Of a stretch of DNA of 64,000 bases, positions 11,481 to 21,229 are shown piece by piece (the stretch's first letter is position 1; every line of letters begins with the position of its first letter). Origin of the DNA: Agrypnia vestita (Eukaryota > Arthropoda > Insecta > Trichoptera > Phryganeidae). Under the pieces are notes generated by a model that saw only the letters and a list, made by a program, of their open reading frames with translations, was not told the DNA's origin and ran no database searches. The stretch lies in NCBI GenBank assembly GCA_016648135.1, contig JADDOH010002325.1:143067-207066 (forward strand), written 5' to 3'. Made by a program: the position numbers and the translations under genes.

Positions 11481-11744
11481 TGTGCTAGGTAGTTTGTCCG
11501 CGTATTATCCTAATAAAATATACCCTTTGAACGCGTTGACAATAGAATTCTAAGATAAAATTCATGTCAATTTGAGACTTGATAATTCTATACAAAAATA
11601 GTATATCAATTTTCTTCTATAAAACAAACTAAGGATTTTACCAAGTCTTCTAAGGTGAAAATCACTAGTTCAATATACCAAGTATCTTTTGAAACAACTT
11701 AATGGACGCAACACTGCGTGCCCGGATGTGCAGTGATATGCATT

Positions 11745-11794
11745 TGATAGATGTAGATATTGGAGACTGATATCTCCAATATCTACATCTATCA
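11745..11794. repeat. Perfect 22-bp inverted repeat with 6-nt loop
   Basis: TGATAGATGTAGATATTGGA.. (11745-11766) is exactly complementary to 11773-11794. A strong cruciform or RNA hairpin could form. No second copy in the window. Confidence 0.9.
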
Positions 11795-11899
11795 CATAGT
11801 TAATTTGGTTTTCGTTATAAGGCTCAATAAACTGGAAAATTTTGGAAATTGCAACTACTGTGTTTGGAAAGCTTCTATAAGTCCAAAATAAAACGCGGT

Positions 11900-12290
11900 T
11901 GCAAACAGTTGTTGTTTTTACAGAGCGAAACCACAGGTAAACGAGCGAAAGAGCGAATCAGTGGACCAGCGAAATAAAATAACAGAGTACCTACCTGCGT
12001 TTGAGGTGTTCTAGTAGTGCAATACAAACGTCGGGCAAAAGTGTTCCATATACAACAGAAAAACTCTCGAGTGATGATTAGTGCGAATTACGGAAAAGGG
12101 TAATTTCGGGTCCAGTGACTTTTTGTAATCAATAAAATTATACAAATTTATTAATCAATTAGAAAATCAGAATTTTGTTCTGAAATTGCAGCTTCACAAT
12201 AATAATGTGTTTTCTTTAATAAAATTAAAATTGATTTCGAAATTTTCATTTAACTTCCAGTTTCGCGAACCCGTTTCTGATATAAGCATT
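11900..12290 (+). mobile_element. LTR-like segment (family L), copy 1
   Basis: Shares GTCCAGTGACTTTTTG, an AATAAA-type signal, and a following CTTCCA..TTCGCGAACCCG word with 15200-15290 (GTGTCCAGTGACTTTTTGCG, CCTTCCAAAGCCACGTTCCG) and with 57670-57760. It also resembles 26170-26345 (AGTGCGAATTACGG versus AGTGCAAATTACAG). The order suggests R/U5 of a retroviral-type LTR or a retroelement 3' end. Ends are not defined. Confidence 0.4.
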
Positions 12291-12627
12291 TAAAATATCA
12301 CAGGTACCTATAAATATGATTTTATATATATATTATTTAATTATGACATTTAATTGAATGTATTATCTAAAGTGCTTCCAGATATAAATTCCTCTTAATT
12401 TCATACTTAAGTTAGGAGGTAAGTCTATTCATTCTAATTCTATTCTATTCTTAAATTCTCATATTCAAGTATCAAAACGTAAGTTTAACCTTTACGCTTA
12501 ATAAAATATCTTGTCACCATGGTAAGTATTTGGTATGAAGGATTAAGCTATTTAGATTACACGTGTTGTCAATTTTTTACCATGTAACAACTTACTTTTA
12601 TATTTACCATGTTTTAAAAATTGTCAT

Positions 12628-13488
12628 TACTCCCTTTCTATTAACTCGTAGCATCTGCTTGATTGCTTTTCGGCGTGTCTGCTTGTCTGCCAAAAAAACT
12701 TTGGATCGATTTTTAACCCTTTTCCCGTGATCCAATCGAGCTGAAACTTTGCAGGTAGACTCGTGGCGACGATAAAAAAGATCTAACAAATTTTCTTAAT
12801 TATTGTATAATTAAATAATTATAGTATAATTTTGGATTTTTCGAAATTTTAACGATTTATATATTAAATTCATGAACACATTCATAGTTGTGAAGTTGTA
12901 ATTTTTCAGAACAAAGTTCTGTGAAGTTTTTAAAACCAAATTAATTAATCATTAGAAAGACATACAGAAAAATCAAATCCACGAAAAAATATTTTGGCTA
13001 CTACCGGGATTTGAACCCGGATCACCTTCTTTCCGGGGCTGGTGCTCTAATCACTAAGCTATAGGAGCCTTGTAGATTTCCGTGAATATATCGACCTTAT
13101 ACGTAATTCTCATTTTTTTTAATTGATTAATATTTTTTTGTCCATAGAGCAATCCACTTTTTTTTATAAGATAGTTCAAATTACTTTGTAATACTACAAC
13201 TAGATGGAAACCAGAATTAAACAATTAATTCATTTTATTTGGACGCATTTGATACAACCGATTTTAAATTAAAGAACACATTCATATTTGTGAGGTTGAA
13301 ATTTTTCAGAACAAAGTTCTGTGAAGTTTTTAAAGCCAAATTAATTAATCAATTAGAAAGACATACAGAAAAATCCACGAAAAAATATTTTGGCTACTAC
13401 CGAGATTCGCACCGAATTATAAATTGTTTAATTTTCGAGCCCGACGCGTGCAGTAGGCACGAAACCTTTTTCAATTAGAAACGGAGTA
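12628..13488 (-). mobile_element. TACTCCCTTT-ended repeat family T, copy C, interrupted by tRNA-headed repeat
   Basis: Begins TACTCCCTTTCTATTAACTC and ends ACGGAGTATAATAAAAACC. It carries the family core (TTTTGGATCGATTTTTAACC, TTTTCCCGTGATCCAATCGA, GCTGAAACTTTGCA) also found at 44512-45020 and 45344-45807. TA-flanked CTCCCTTT ends recall Stowaway/mariner-type MITEs. About 530 bp of tRNA-headed repeat (12880-13410) are inserted. The 61-codon minus ORF at 12604-12789 is not a gene. Confidence 0.7.
12880..13410 (-). repeat. tRNA-headed repeat S2, one full unit plus a partial unit in tandem
   Basis: On the minus strand a tRNA-like head (13075-13000: GCTCCTATAGCTTAGTGATT ... CCGGGTTCAAATCCCGG) precedes a body (TTTCTAAT.GATTAATTAATTTGG, TTCACAGAACTTTGTTCTGA). 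A roughly 395-bp period later (13274-13400) the body and the start of the head recur. The head has good acceptor, D and T arms, but the anticodon stem does not pair and position 33 is not T. It is therefore a pseudo-tRNA, not a functional gene. Related copies are at 49290-49975. Confidence 0.75.
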
Positions 13489-14139
13489 TAATAAAAACCT
13501 GTTTTTTATGGGTTCGTTTTTTTCCTTGTTACGTGTTCGTATTATAATATAATAATTTACTCTCACCTATTTGTATTCTGTGAATTGCGTATTTCGGTAG
13601 AAACATTTTAGCGTATGGTACGTTTATTTCGAAACAAAACAAAAAATCAAAACCCAAGATTAATTGTGACTTCACATTGACATTCAATTCAATATATTAT
13701 TTTTTTCAATAACACATCCAACGCCTTTTCGTCATTCGGGAAAATTAAATATTTCATTTCCGCTCGTGTAGCGTGGTGGCTGTTTTATTTTTAAAGTATC
13801 AAGAAGTGGTGTCTTCTAAGGCTGGAGCGCTGAAGGCTTTTATGATCAGCGAAATGTGTTTATAATCCGACGCACATACACACGATCCGACGAGCGATTT
13901 CGCAGGAAACGACGCAGGAAACGGCTAATATCTTCAACGTAAAGCGCCTGCAAGGACGACTTGACAGAATATGACGCCATCATCGCAAGGATTCGTCTCT
14001 GGCGTAGATTTTGGATAACAAATTTATACGACGTGAAAAAACAAAGTATATTTGAAAAAAAAATCAATTCGAGAAATTCAGATTATCTTTTATGCGTACG
14101 TCAAATTTAGGCCTTTTAAAAATGTTAAGATATACTAGC

Positions 14140-14190
14140 TGTGCCCGCGCGGCTTCGCACGCGTAGATTTTTAGTACACTATTTGGATCG
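14140..14190 (+). repeat. GC-rich arthropod repeat motif
   Basis: ATACTAGCTGTGCCCGCGCG then GCTTCGCACGCGTAGATTTT. Inverted relatives occur at 10190-10225 and 10455-10475. This kind of motif is widespread at retroelement or MITE edges in arthropods (general knowledge). It marks the left border of the HSE-like block. Confidence 0.6.
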
Positions 14191-14194
14191 TCAC

Positions 14195-14400
14195 AGAACT
14201 TTTGCGAACCTTCTAGAAATTTCTCCTTCCAGAACTTTCAAGAAATTTATCGAATGTACAGGAATCTTCTAGACACACCGACCACTCAGCTTAGAACATT
14301 ACAAAACTTTCGGGAATTTTCTAGAACCTTCTCCTTCCAGAATTTTCTAGAGTAGGTGTTTCTGGAACCTTCTAGACTCACCGACACAGTCAGCGCGCCT
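14195..14400. promoter_or_regulatory. Duplicated array of heat-shock-element-like pentamers
   Basis: Dense alternating TTC/GAA pentamers: ACCTTCTAGAAATTTCTCC, CTTCCAGAACTTTCAAGAAA, TTTTCTAGAACCTTCTCC, CTTCCAGAATTTTCTAGAG. This fits the nGAAn/nTTCn consensus of heat-shock elements. Two imperfect units of about 110 bp are present (14200-14289 and 14290-14400), each ending TTCTAGAC.CACCGAC. It sits in repeat-derived DNA with no adjacent gene. HSF binding is inference. Confidence 0.5.
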
Positions 14401-14829
14401 ATTTTGAAACAATCTAAAGCATTTGCGGCCTTCCCATAACAAAACAATTCGCCAGAAAGCACATTTTCGTCACCCACTCCCACCCACGCACAGCCGCCCC
14501 CACCAAACTCGCATATTTTCGATGTGACACCAAGGGCTATCCACCACCATAACCGCCGGTGGGTGGTTTTGGCTGGTTGTGGAGAAAACTTGGCGGATAG
14601 GGAAACACGGGTTTCTTTTTATATATTTATATTGATTTACACGCACCTACATTGTCAAAAATATTTTTAGTAATAAAGCTAACGAGGCAAATATTTTCAT
14701 TTTTTATTTTTAATCTCTTTATCGACAGCGCAAAATGTTGGGAGCATAGACTGCCAAAATATTGTAACGAGATGCTGTAAATTAGATTAATTGCACGCTG
14801 TCGGGGCCTCTCGAAGTTTGTCACTCGGT

Positions 14830-15300
14830 TATACTGATAACAGCACTATAGAACACTCTAAAGTCATCTTGAATGCTCCTCAGGTCTCTCGAGGCACCTG
14901 GGCGGTTGTTGTAGTCTCTCAAAGGATTTAGAAGGTGCTACCTGTGTAAAAACTGGAGCGCGCATGGCAGAGCGAGTCAGTCATTTAAGACGTCATTCAA
15001 GACGTTTAACCAACGCGATATTAGTGACCAGTATATATTACAGCGATAATGAATGAAGAATTTTCTAGGAAGTGATCAAAGGGACAGAAACAGCGTCAAT
15101 TAGTGCTTATTAAAAAACAGTGTAATAATAAGTGTGTGAAATATTCTGGAAACATTTATTGACTTAAGATTGATTCAAAAACGGTACTCCATATTTAACT
15201 CGTGTCCAGTGACTTTTTGCGTAATAAATAAAAGTTAAATTGTTGAAAGGTTTTTCATTTGCCTTCCAAAGCCACGTTCCGTGAAAATATAGGTACAGAC
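14830..15300 (+). mobile_element. LTR-like segment (family L), copy 2
   Basis: GC-balanced 5' part, TATA-like GTGTAAAAACTGGAGCGC at 14943, GTCAGTCATTTAAGACG, then at 15200 GTGTCCAGTGACTTTTTGCG, AATAAATAAA, and CCTTCCAAAGCCACGTTCCG. The 3' part matches 11900-12290 and 57670-57760. The TATA-to-AATAAA spacing fits an LTR-type promoter unit. No target duplication was found. Confidence 0.4.
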
Positions 15301-15394
15301 GTGGTCTTACGCATATTTCTTGGTACATGATCTGGTTCCACGGCTAGTTCGAATACGTTTGACTTACTATGACCTTGTAAATTTTGAAAGAATT

Positions 15395-15600
15395 ATGAAA
15401 AGTTCAAATAAAATTCTTTTACAAGTTATGTATGTTTTGTATGTATATTTTACTATATATCTACTATATGTATGTTTTGTATCTACACACTATTGTAAAC
15501 TATGCCTGTCTCAACACAGATATTTCTAGTGAGACAGGCACAGTCCAAACAAAATTTTATATTTAAATTAAATAAAAATAAACAATTTTTTTTTATTTAT
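15395..15600 (+). mobile_element. LINE/SINE 3' end with GCCTGTCTCA hairpin, copy 1
   Basis: GCCTGTCTCA at about 15505 pairs perfectly with TGAGACAGGC at about 15530 around a 16-nt loop (ACACAGATATTTCTAG). An AT-rich segment and AATAAAAATAAA tail follow. Inverted copies at 20968-21075 and 54057-54150 carry the same stem and an A-rich tail at the same side, so the hairpin is a conserved 3' feature of a retroposon family. Confidence 0.75.
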
Positions 15601-15984
15601 TACACAAATACGTTTTGACATGTTTGGAAGTTTAAAAATTAAATTATATATACAAAAAAAAAACAACTTTAGCATAAAAATACGCTTACTATGGGGAAAT
15701 TATGCAAGAATAAATTTTTTAAACGCATTGTAAATGTGAATTAAATATACCCAAGGGGTGACATCCTTTCGCTGTGTCCGCCTAAAGAAGGGGTTAAGTT
15801 TATCTCCGTGCAATTTTATACTGTGTGGTTGAGAGTTTTTTTTTAAAATAGCGTTTATTCTTCTTAAACATATTTTACGAAAATATAAGACCTTAAACAT
15901 ATTTTATTTTTGTATAAATAAGTTTAATATGGGAGCGTCATCAAACTATCAATAAGAGGATTTTAATTAATTAATTATGACTAA

Positions 15985-16230
15985 ATGAATAACAAAGAAT
16001 GTTCTATTTTTTGTTTATCCTGCGCCTCGGACACAGAGAAGATGTTTTGTTTGGACGCCACCCCATCGGAGAGGCATCCACAAAAAACCGGTGAGCAGAG
16101 CCACTTTATCATCAAAAAATTCACTAACATAGGTGGCGAAAGTGTATGGCCGATATGGGAGCTATTGCTCATAGAAAATCCCTGGGGGTATGACGGGTCC
16201 CTCTTCTCTTGTGAAGTCAGTCATTTGTGA
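15985..16230 (+). repeat. Dispersed repeat family D (GGTGGCGAA..TATGGGAGCTAT), copy 1
   Basis: Open for 81 codons in this copy. It shares AACATAGGTGGCGAAA, GATATGGGAGCTATT, TCATAGAA and TCCCTCTTCTCT with 27690-27905 (inverted) and, more weakly, with 63235-63425 (inverted). The other copies are frameshifted relative to this frame. It may be a decayed coding exon of a mobile element or a retrocopy. No domain is recognised. Confidence 0.55.
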
Positions 16231-16339
16231 CAACCTTCCTTTGCTTTGTGATATGTTGATGTTAGTTTATTATTTCAGTGCCTTTATTACGCTTGTTTAA
16301 TTTCGTTATGAGAACATGTTTCTAGCCTGATGAAAACTT

Positions 16340-16640
16340 ATATATCAGGAAATTTGTATGCCTAGATATACAGTTGGAATTCAAAGGCCTTCAAACCTCT
16401 TCTATCCTGGCTCATCCAGTATCTAGCGTCTTTTTACGAAGGCGCCAGGATCTTCTGTCTTGGGTATGTTACAAAATATATGGGAATATATTGTGCCGTC
16501 AGCTCCCTCTCAATATCAGACCATCATATTGCTGGAGGTTTGCCTCTGCCTCTAGATTAAGTTGGGATGTTGAGTGCTCTTCTGACTGAATAGTCTTCAT
16601 CTCTACGCATGACGTGACATTTTATTCTACTTCTTTCTAT
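16340..16640. other. GC-balanced segment, unclassified
   Basis: Contains a 71-codon plus frame (16374-16589) without a recognised domain, ended by a C/T-rich stretch. Possible decayed retroelement 3' region, but I cannot assign it. Confidence 0.3.
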
Positions 16641-16799
16641 CTTTTTTTATCTTTTCTATCTTCTTTCTTTGAACAACCCTCTGATATACTTATTGAACCT
16701 TATAACTAAAAGCACTAAATTGTGAATAAATAAATGTAATATTACCTGTTCGTGTAATGTGTTCGTGGTGGACCTAGTTGGTAAAATAACAAAACTTCT

Positions 16800-17130
16800 T
16801 GATAGTTACCGTGTTAATTCGTACAGAAAACCGTCTAAAGGGCAAGGTGGTCGGCGAACGAATGAGCACCCCGCCAGTAGCCTACACACCGCGCAGGCCG
16901 ATCAACTATATCAAACATCCAATTTCGTTGTTTGTCTGTTTGTCCGTCCATCTGTCTGTCTGTCCATCTGTCTGGCTAAGAAACAAATTAAACGGCCGGA
17001 GATAGGTTTTGAACCCCGAGCCAGCAAACCCGAATTGGCTGCTTAACGCATGATGCCGCCTCTCCGCGGACCGTCAAAAACATACTATAAATATACACTA
17101 TGGCTTAGCAAAGACGCGAACCAATGTTAC
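16800..17130 (-). mobile_element. tRNA-like SINE family S3, copy 1
   Basis: On the minus strand: GTCTTTGCTAAGCCATAGTG, TTTTTGACGGTCCGCGGAGA, then a B-box-like CTCGGGGTTCAAAACC, and a tail with GTCTGTC/CCATCTG microsatellite. The first part recurs in the same order at 61930-61640 (minus). The 16759-17046 and 16799-17005 plus frames are shadows. Confidence 0.6.
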
Positions 17131-17459
17131 GTCATTTTTTTATGAATTTCAGCTGCATCTTAAAAATTGCAGCATTTTGAAACTGAAAATTCATTAATAG
17201 AAAACATTTTTTTTTACTTGACTATTCTCTTGAACCTAAAGCTAAATATACTAAGATAATAATTTAAACATATCAAGATCGTGTAATTTTGACATTTGCG
17301 TGTTGCTTGAGCCGCGCGCTTTTTGCGGGTAATACTATAATTATCTAATGTTTTAATTCCAACAAGTTTTACAGTTGTTTTATAAATTTTCGGACCGACA
17401 TGCAGAGAGACAACGAAATTATTATATTCAGATTCTATGTAAAATATATTCGTAGTTTT

Positions 17460-17770
17460 CAGTGAAAAGAACGGAATGATAAGAAACCGTCAAAGGAAAA
17501 TTCCTCTCATATCTCAAGATAACCCCCGAGTACGTTCGCCGTCTTACCGGCCAATTCGGCAAAGCACTTATTCTCATATCTCACGTGGAATCCTCAACCG
17601 AAATCCTCTCTGATCATAGCTTCGGAATTCTGGAATGGAAATCTTCGTGATTTGAAGTATTGCAAATAGCTTTGGCCGACTCGGTACTGGAGAACGCATC
17701 CCGCAGGAAATCATCAAGACGTCTTTAACCCTGAACAGGAAGAGGCCAAAATTTAGATAAAAATTTTAAT
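17460..17770. other. GC-balanced unclassified segment
   Basis: Stands out from its flanks (CCGTCTTACCGGCCAATTCG and nearby). No ORF of useful length. It could be a decayed retroelement or a conserved non-coding block. Confidence 0.25.
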
Positions 17771-17920
17771 TAATCAAAATATAAAAGAAAAAATATGATT
17801 GATTTTGGGGATAGAAACGTACTATTTTTCGTTTTTTTCAAAATATTTTACATACTCTTGGCTCCAAAATTCATTTGTGTTCGTTGTTTTATTTCAATTT
17901 TAAAAACATCGTACAACATT

Positions 17921-18032
17921 AGGCCCTGGAAATATGAGGCAAAAACAACATGGGGCTCTGGGAACATTAAGCAAAAACAACATAAGGCACTGGGAACATG
18001 AGGCAAAAACAACATGAGACCCTGGGAACAAT
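17921..18032. repeat. 32-bp tandem repeat, about 3.5 units
   Basis: The unit resembles AGGCACTGGGAACATGAGGC followed by AAAAACAACATG. Units begin near 17921, 17954, 17985 and 18017 with a few substitutions. The array abuts an (AAT)n run and the inverted L2-type 3' end. Confidence 0.85.
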
Positions 18033-18110
18033 AATAATAATTGAGGAATTTATATAGCGCCGTTTCCGTGAGTACTTACTCACCTCGAGGGCGCTTCACA
18101 TATTAAAATT
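18030..18110 (-). mobile_element. L2/SINE-type 3' end with (ATT)n tail, copy 2
   Basis: Reverse complement reads GCGCCCTCGAGGTGAGTA, ACGGAAACGGCGCTATATAA, then (ATT)n. Same family as 11385-11480 and 58130-58190. Confidence 0.65.
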
Positions 18111-18348
18111 ATTTTACAAAGCAACATACTGGCTAAGAACTTAATTATTATTATATATATACTAAAAAACATGCAAACAAATGGATTGTCAGTTAAAACT
18201 ATGGTTGTTGAGAATGCCAGGAATAATTAGGTATTTTCACGGAGTGCATATTAGGAGAGGAAATCTCTGATTCTATAGGTTTTTATATGATCGTCTAAGT
18301 AAGTGCGTCGTATAAGAGGTAGATATTTTATTATCAGTATTATTCATC

Positions 18349-18610
18349 AATTGTGGAGTATAAAAGCAAAGGCAGCAATATCCAAAAAAAATTAATGCAG
18401 TCATCGAAGATAACTAACTTATTATGTACTGAATTCAAGATTTTATAGGAAACATAGCTTATAAATTTAAAGGATACATCATTTTGAAAGGAATAGATAT
18501 ATAAAATCTATAATTAAATAAACTTTAAATTAGTAATCCTCGGTGACGGCATTCAAAATATTTTTTCAATTTTTTGGATATTGCTGCCTTTGCTTTTATA
18601 CCCCACAATT
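18349..18610. mobile_element. MITE family A, copy 2 (complete)
   Basis: A 262-bp element with near-perfect terminal inverted repeats of about 40 bp. Left AATTGTGGAGTATAAAAGCA then AAGGCAGCAATATCC; right GGATATTGCTGCCTTTGCTT then TTATACCCCACAATT. The interior is non-coding and matches copy 1 (1697-1952). Confidence 0.85.
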
Positions 18611-18834
18611 TATAAATTAATGGTTTTTAGTCGAGGGGGTCATTCAGATGCGAAACTTTAGCTGAGAGCGTAAAATAGTTTTAGTGCTTTAGCAGTAGGT
18701 ACCATTATTGAAAACTTGGATACTCACGTGTAAATTAGATACAGAATAGAGGCGTCTCGTGCGTCATTTAATAAAATGAAAAAAGAAAAGCAATGTTGAT
18801 ATCAATCTAGAACTCAGAAAGAGGTTCGTAAAAT

Positions 18835-19255
18835 GTGTACTCGGTTCTATTCTACGATGTTGAAGCATAGACCTTGAAGATTGTAAACCGCCTTGAGGTG
18901 TTAGAAATGTTGATTCATCGAAGAATGTTAAGTATACCCTTGACTGACATGATAATTAACACCGTCTTACATCACAAGTCACAAGTCTTACACAGAGCCA
19001 ATGTCCAAAGATATTTGATTACAACAATCAAGTAACGAAAGACATAATATTTTGGTCACATGATGAGAGGGAAAAAATATACCCTACTTCCGTTGGTGAT
19101 CAATGAGAAGATTGAAGGCCGCAGAGGAGTTGGAAAAAGTTAAGAAATATCAGAGAATGAACTTCGATAAGAAGAGTCCAGGGGTTACCCAAGACATAGA
19201 TGATTTCATCGGGTGATCGTCAACGTCAGAGGGACCCGACAGGACAGTTAAAGAA
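18835..19255 (+). pseudogene. LINE polymerase C-terminal remnant
   Basis: Conceptual translation across several breaks gives CSVLFYDVEA, TLKIVNRLEVLEMLIHRRML, SIPLTDMI and later MRGKKYTLLPLVINEKIEGR, RGVGK. This order (L.YG.E.W.L....RLEA.EM...RRMLRI.WTD ... GKIEGKRG.GR) is characteristic of an arthropod LINE ORF2 C-terminus (family knowledge). Stop codons and frameshifts make it non-functional. No 5' part remains. Confidence 0.75.
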
Positions 19256-19591
19256 AATGAAGATCATTCAGCAATAAGTCCAAATCTTAAATGGTTGTGG
19301 TTTAAAATACAATGATCTTTAATATTATGCAAAGGAGAGTAAAATAAGAAATGGAAGTAAAAATATATTAACTCAAAATAAAACAGAACATTTAAACAAT
19401 TTTAACTAATTAAAAACTAATGACTATTTTTTAACTACTTATTTTCTTACACCTATTAAAACCTTGGTATATATTTATGTATTAACTATTTAAAGTATAG
19501 TAAATAAATAAATATAATAATTGTTCGAAGAATATTTTTTCTTCTGAATAAAGGTTTGAACATTGTAGTGACATTTTTATTAAGATACGAG

Positions 19592-20141
19592 TAAAACACA
19601 AATCACTTTGTTTTCACCACTTTATTCAATATACAATCTACATGTTTCGAGAACAATGTTCTCTGCTTCAGGATTGTTTGTGTACTAAAATTGAAAAAGA
19701 TAAACAACGCAAGTGTGTTAGGGTGAAGGGGAGGGTGAGGGGAGAAAGTAGGGTTGGACCTGTTAATTATGGAATGTCATCTGAAGGGGACGGAATCTTA
19801 AATGGAAAAATATTCAATAGTGGGTTGTGCACAAATTTTGCTGGTTATTTATTATAATATTAATTCGAATATAATAAATAACCAGACAACATTTCTTCAC
19901 AACCCACTATTGAATATTTTCCACTTAAGATTTCATCCCCTTCAGATGACATTACATAATTAACAACTCCAAACCCCTCCCCCCCCTCCCTTCCCTCAAC
20001 GTTCCTTCACAGTAACATAATTGCATAGTTTATCTTTTTCAATGTTAGTACACAAACAATCCTGAAGCAGAGAACATTGTTCTCGAAACATGTAGATTGT
20101 TTATCTAATAAAGTTGTGAAAACAAAGTGATTTGTGTTTTA
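19592..20141. mobile_element. 550-bp palindromic foldback element, family P, copy 1
   Basis: Two arms of about 270 bp in inverted orientation with the centre near 19867. Outer ends are AAAACACAAATCACTTTGTT and its complement. Inside are TACATGTTTCGAGAACAATG TTCTC and TTCAGGATTGTTTGTGTAC, then a C/G-rich run, then CATCTGAAGGGGA, and a TTATTTATTATAATATTAAT centre. Arms are roughly 85-90% identical by eye. A shortened relative lies at 51365-51560 and a bare pair of termini at 23393-23468. The 71-codon ORF at 19642-19857 is within an arm and not a gene. Confidence 0.85.
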
Positions 20142-20149
20142 TTTGAAAT

Positions 20150-20800
20150 GAAATAAACTTCAACTTTGTTAAATAAAATATACCGGATAGATGCCTCAGG
20201 GTTAAAATATTTCCTTTACCTAATCCTGTACTTCGATGAAATATCGCCGTCAATTGAATATCTTCCAAAACAATTTATGATATTAAAGTCCTGGAGGCTA
20301 TTAATTTTTTAAATCACACGACAATAAAAACAAAAAATGCTTTTTGTACATTACCTTTTTTTTTAAGAATTTTTTCATCAAAACTTTCACGGTATTAAAA
20401 TTTTATTTCGAAAATTTAACGAGTTCCTTAAAAAGCTTTTTAGAGTTCAAATAATAAACTTTTACTTTTAATATTTATTAATGTGAAAGTACTTAAAAGA
20501 TTTGCGCCCTGTTGAGAAAAGCAGCAGAACTTTTTACTCTTTCAATACTGTTTCAATGAAATGTTTTTTTTTTAATATTCATTAGAAATAATGAGCTTGA
20601 TTTGGAGTCAAATTAATCAATATTTTTTTAATTAACTACAAAGCACATATAAAAACACAAATATTAATAATTAATTATAAAAAATTAAGATAAATTATAT
20701 AAATATCATAGAATTGAAAGTACAAAACAAAAATTTGAAATGAGACAGAAAAAAAACATATATTCAACTTTTGATAATGTGTGGATGTTTTTACAATGGA
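20150..20800. other. AT-rich sequence, nothing recognised
   Basis: No ORF above background and no repeat copy noticed. Confidence 0.4.
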
Positions 20801-20814
20801 ATCGGTGAGCGTTG

Positions 20815-20935
20815 CATTTGTAAAGTAATAACTTAAGTCAGCTTACATAGGCCACAAGTACTATGGCCATCCTATAAAGACTTTCATATGTGTTTCCCAT
20901 CTCTCTGTGTCTCTGCGACTCTGATCGTCTCACCC
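20815..20935 (+). repeat. Foldback family B, half copy
   Basis: Shares TAATAACTTAAGTCAGCT, CATCCTATAAAGACTTTCAT, GTTTCCC and TCTCTGCGACTCT with the right half of the 8569-8815 element. Confidence 0.6.
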
Positions 20936-20967
20936 CGGTGTGCCGTCAAGCGCAGTGTCCGTTGAGT

Positions 20968-21140
20968 TTATTTATTTTTTTATTTTTTTTTGCCTGTCTC
21001 ACTAGAAATATCTGTGTTAAGACAGGCATAGTTTACAATATTGTGTAGGTTCAAAACATAGTAAATAGATAAAAAGTGTTTAAAGTAACATAATAGAAAA
21101 TATATCACATATATGAGTTTATATTCTGTTTTATTTTGTA
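20968..21140 (-). mobile_element. LINE/SINE 3' end with GCCTGTCTCA hairpin, copy 2
   Basis: Minus-strand reading: TATGCCTGTCTTAACACAGA, TATTTCTAGTGAGACAGGC and an A-rich tail (20968-20990). One stem base is changed relative to copy 1. Upstream AT-rich body continues to about 21140. Confidence 0.7.
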
Positions 21141-21229
21141 TTTTATGTTAGGGTTGTAAATTGTTGTTAGCCCGGATTGTTTTAATTCATCAACATGACA
21201 TGCAACAACTCACATGAAACAAAAGTCAT

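Noticed and set aside
13000..13075. Possible functional tRNA gene on the minus strand
   Set aside because: Acceptor, D and T arms are good, but the anticodon stem does not pair, position 33 is C, and the sequence is the head of a dispersed repeat.
17921..18032. CRISPR-like spaced repeats
   Set aside because: Contiguous 32-bp tandem units with no unique spacers, in a eukaryotic TE context.
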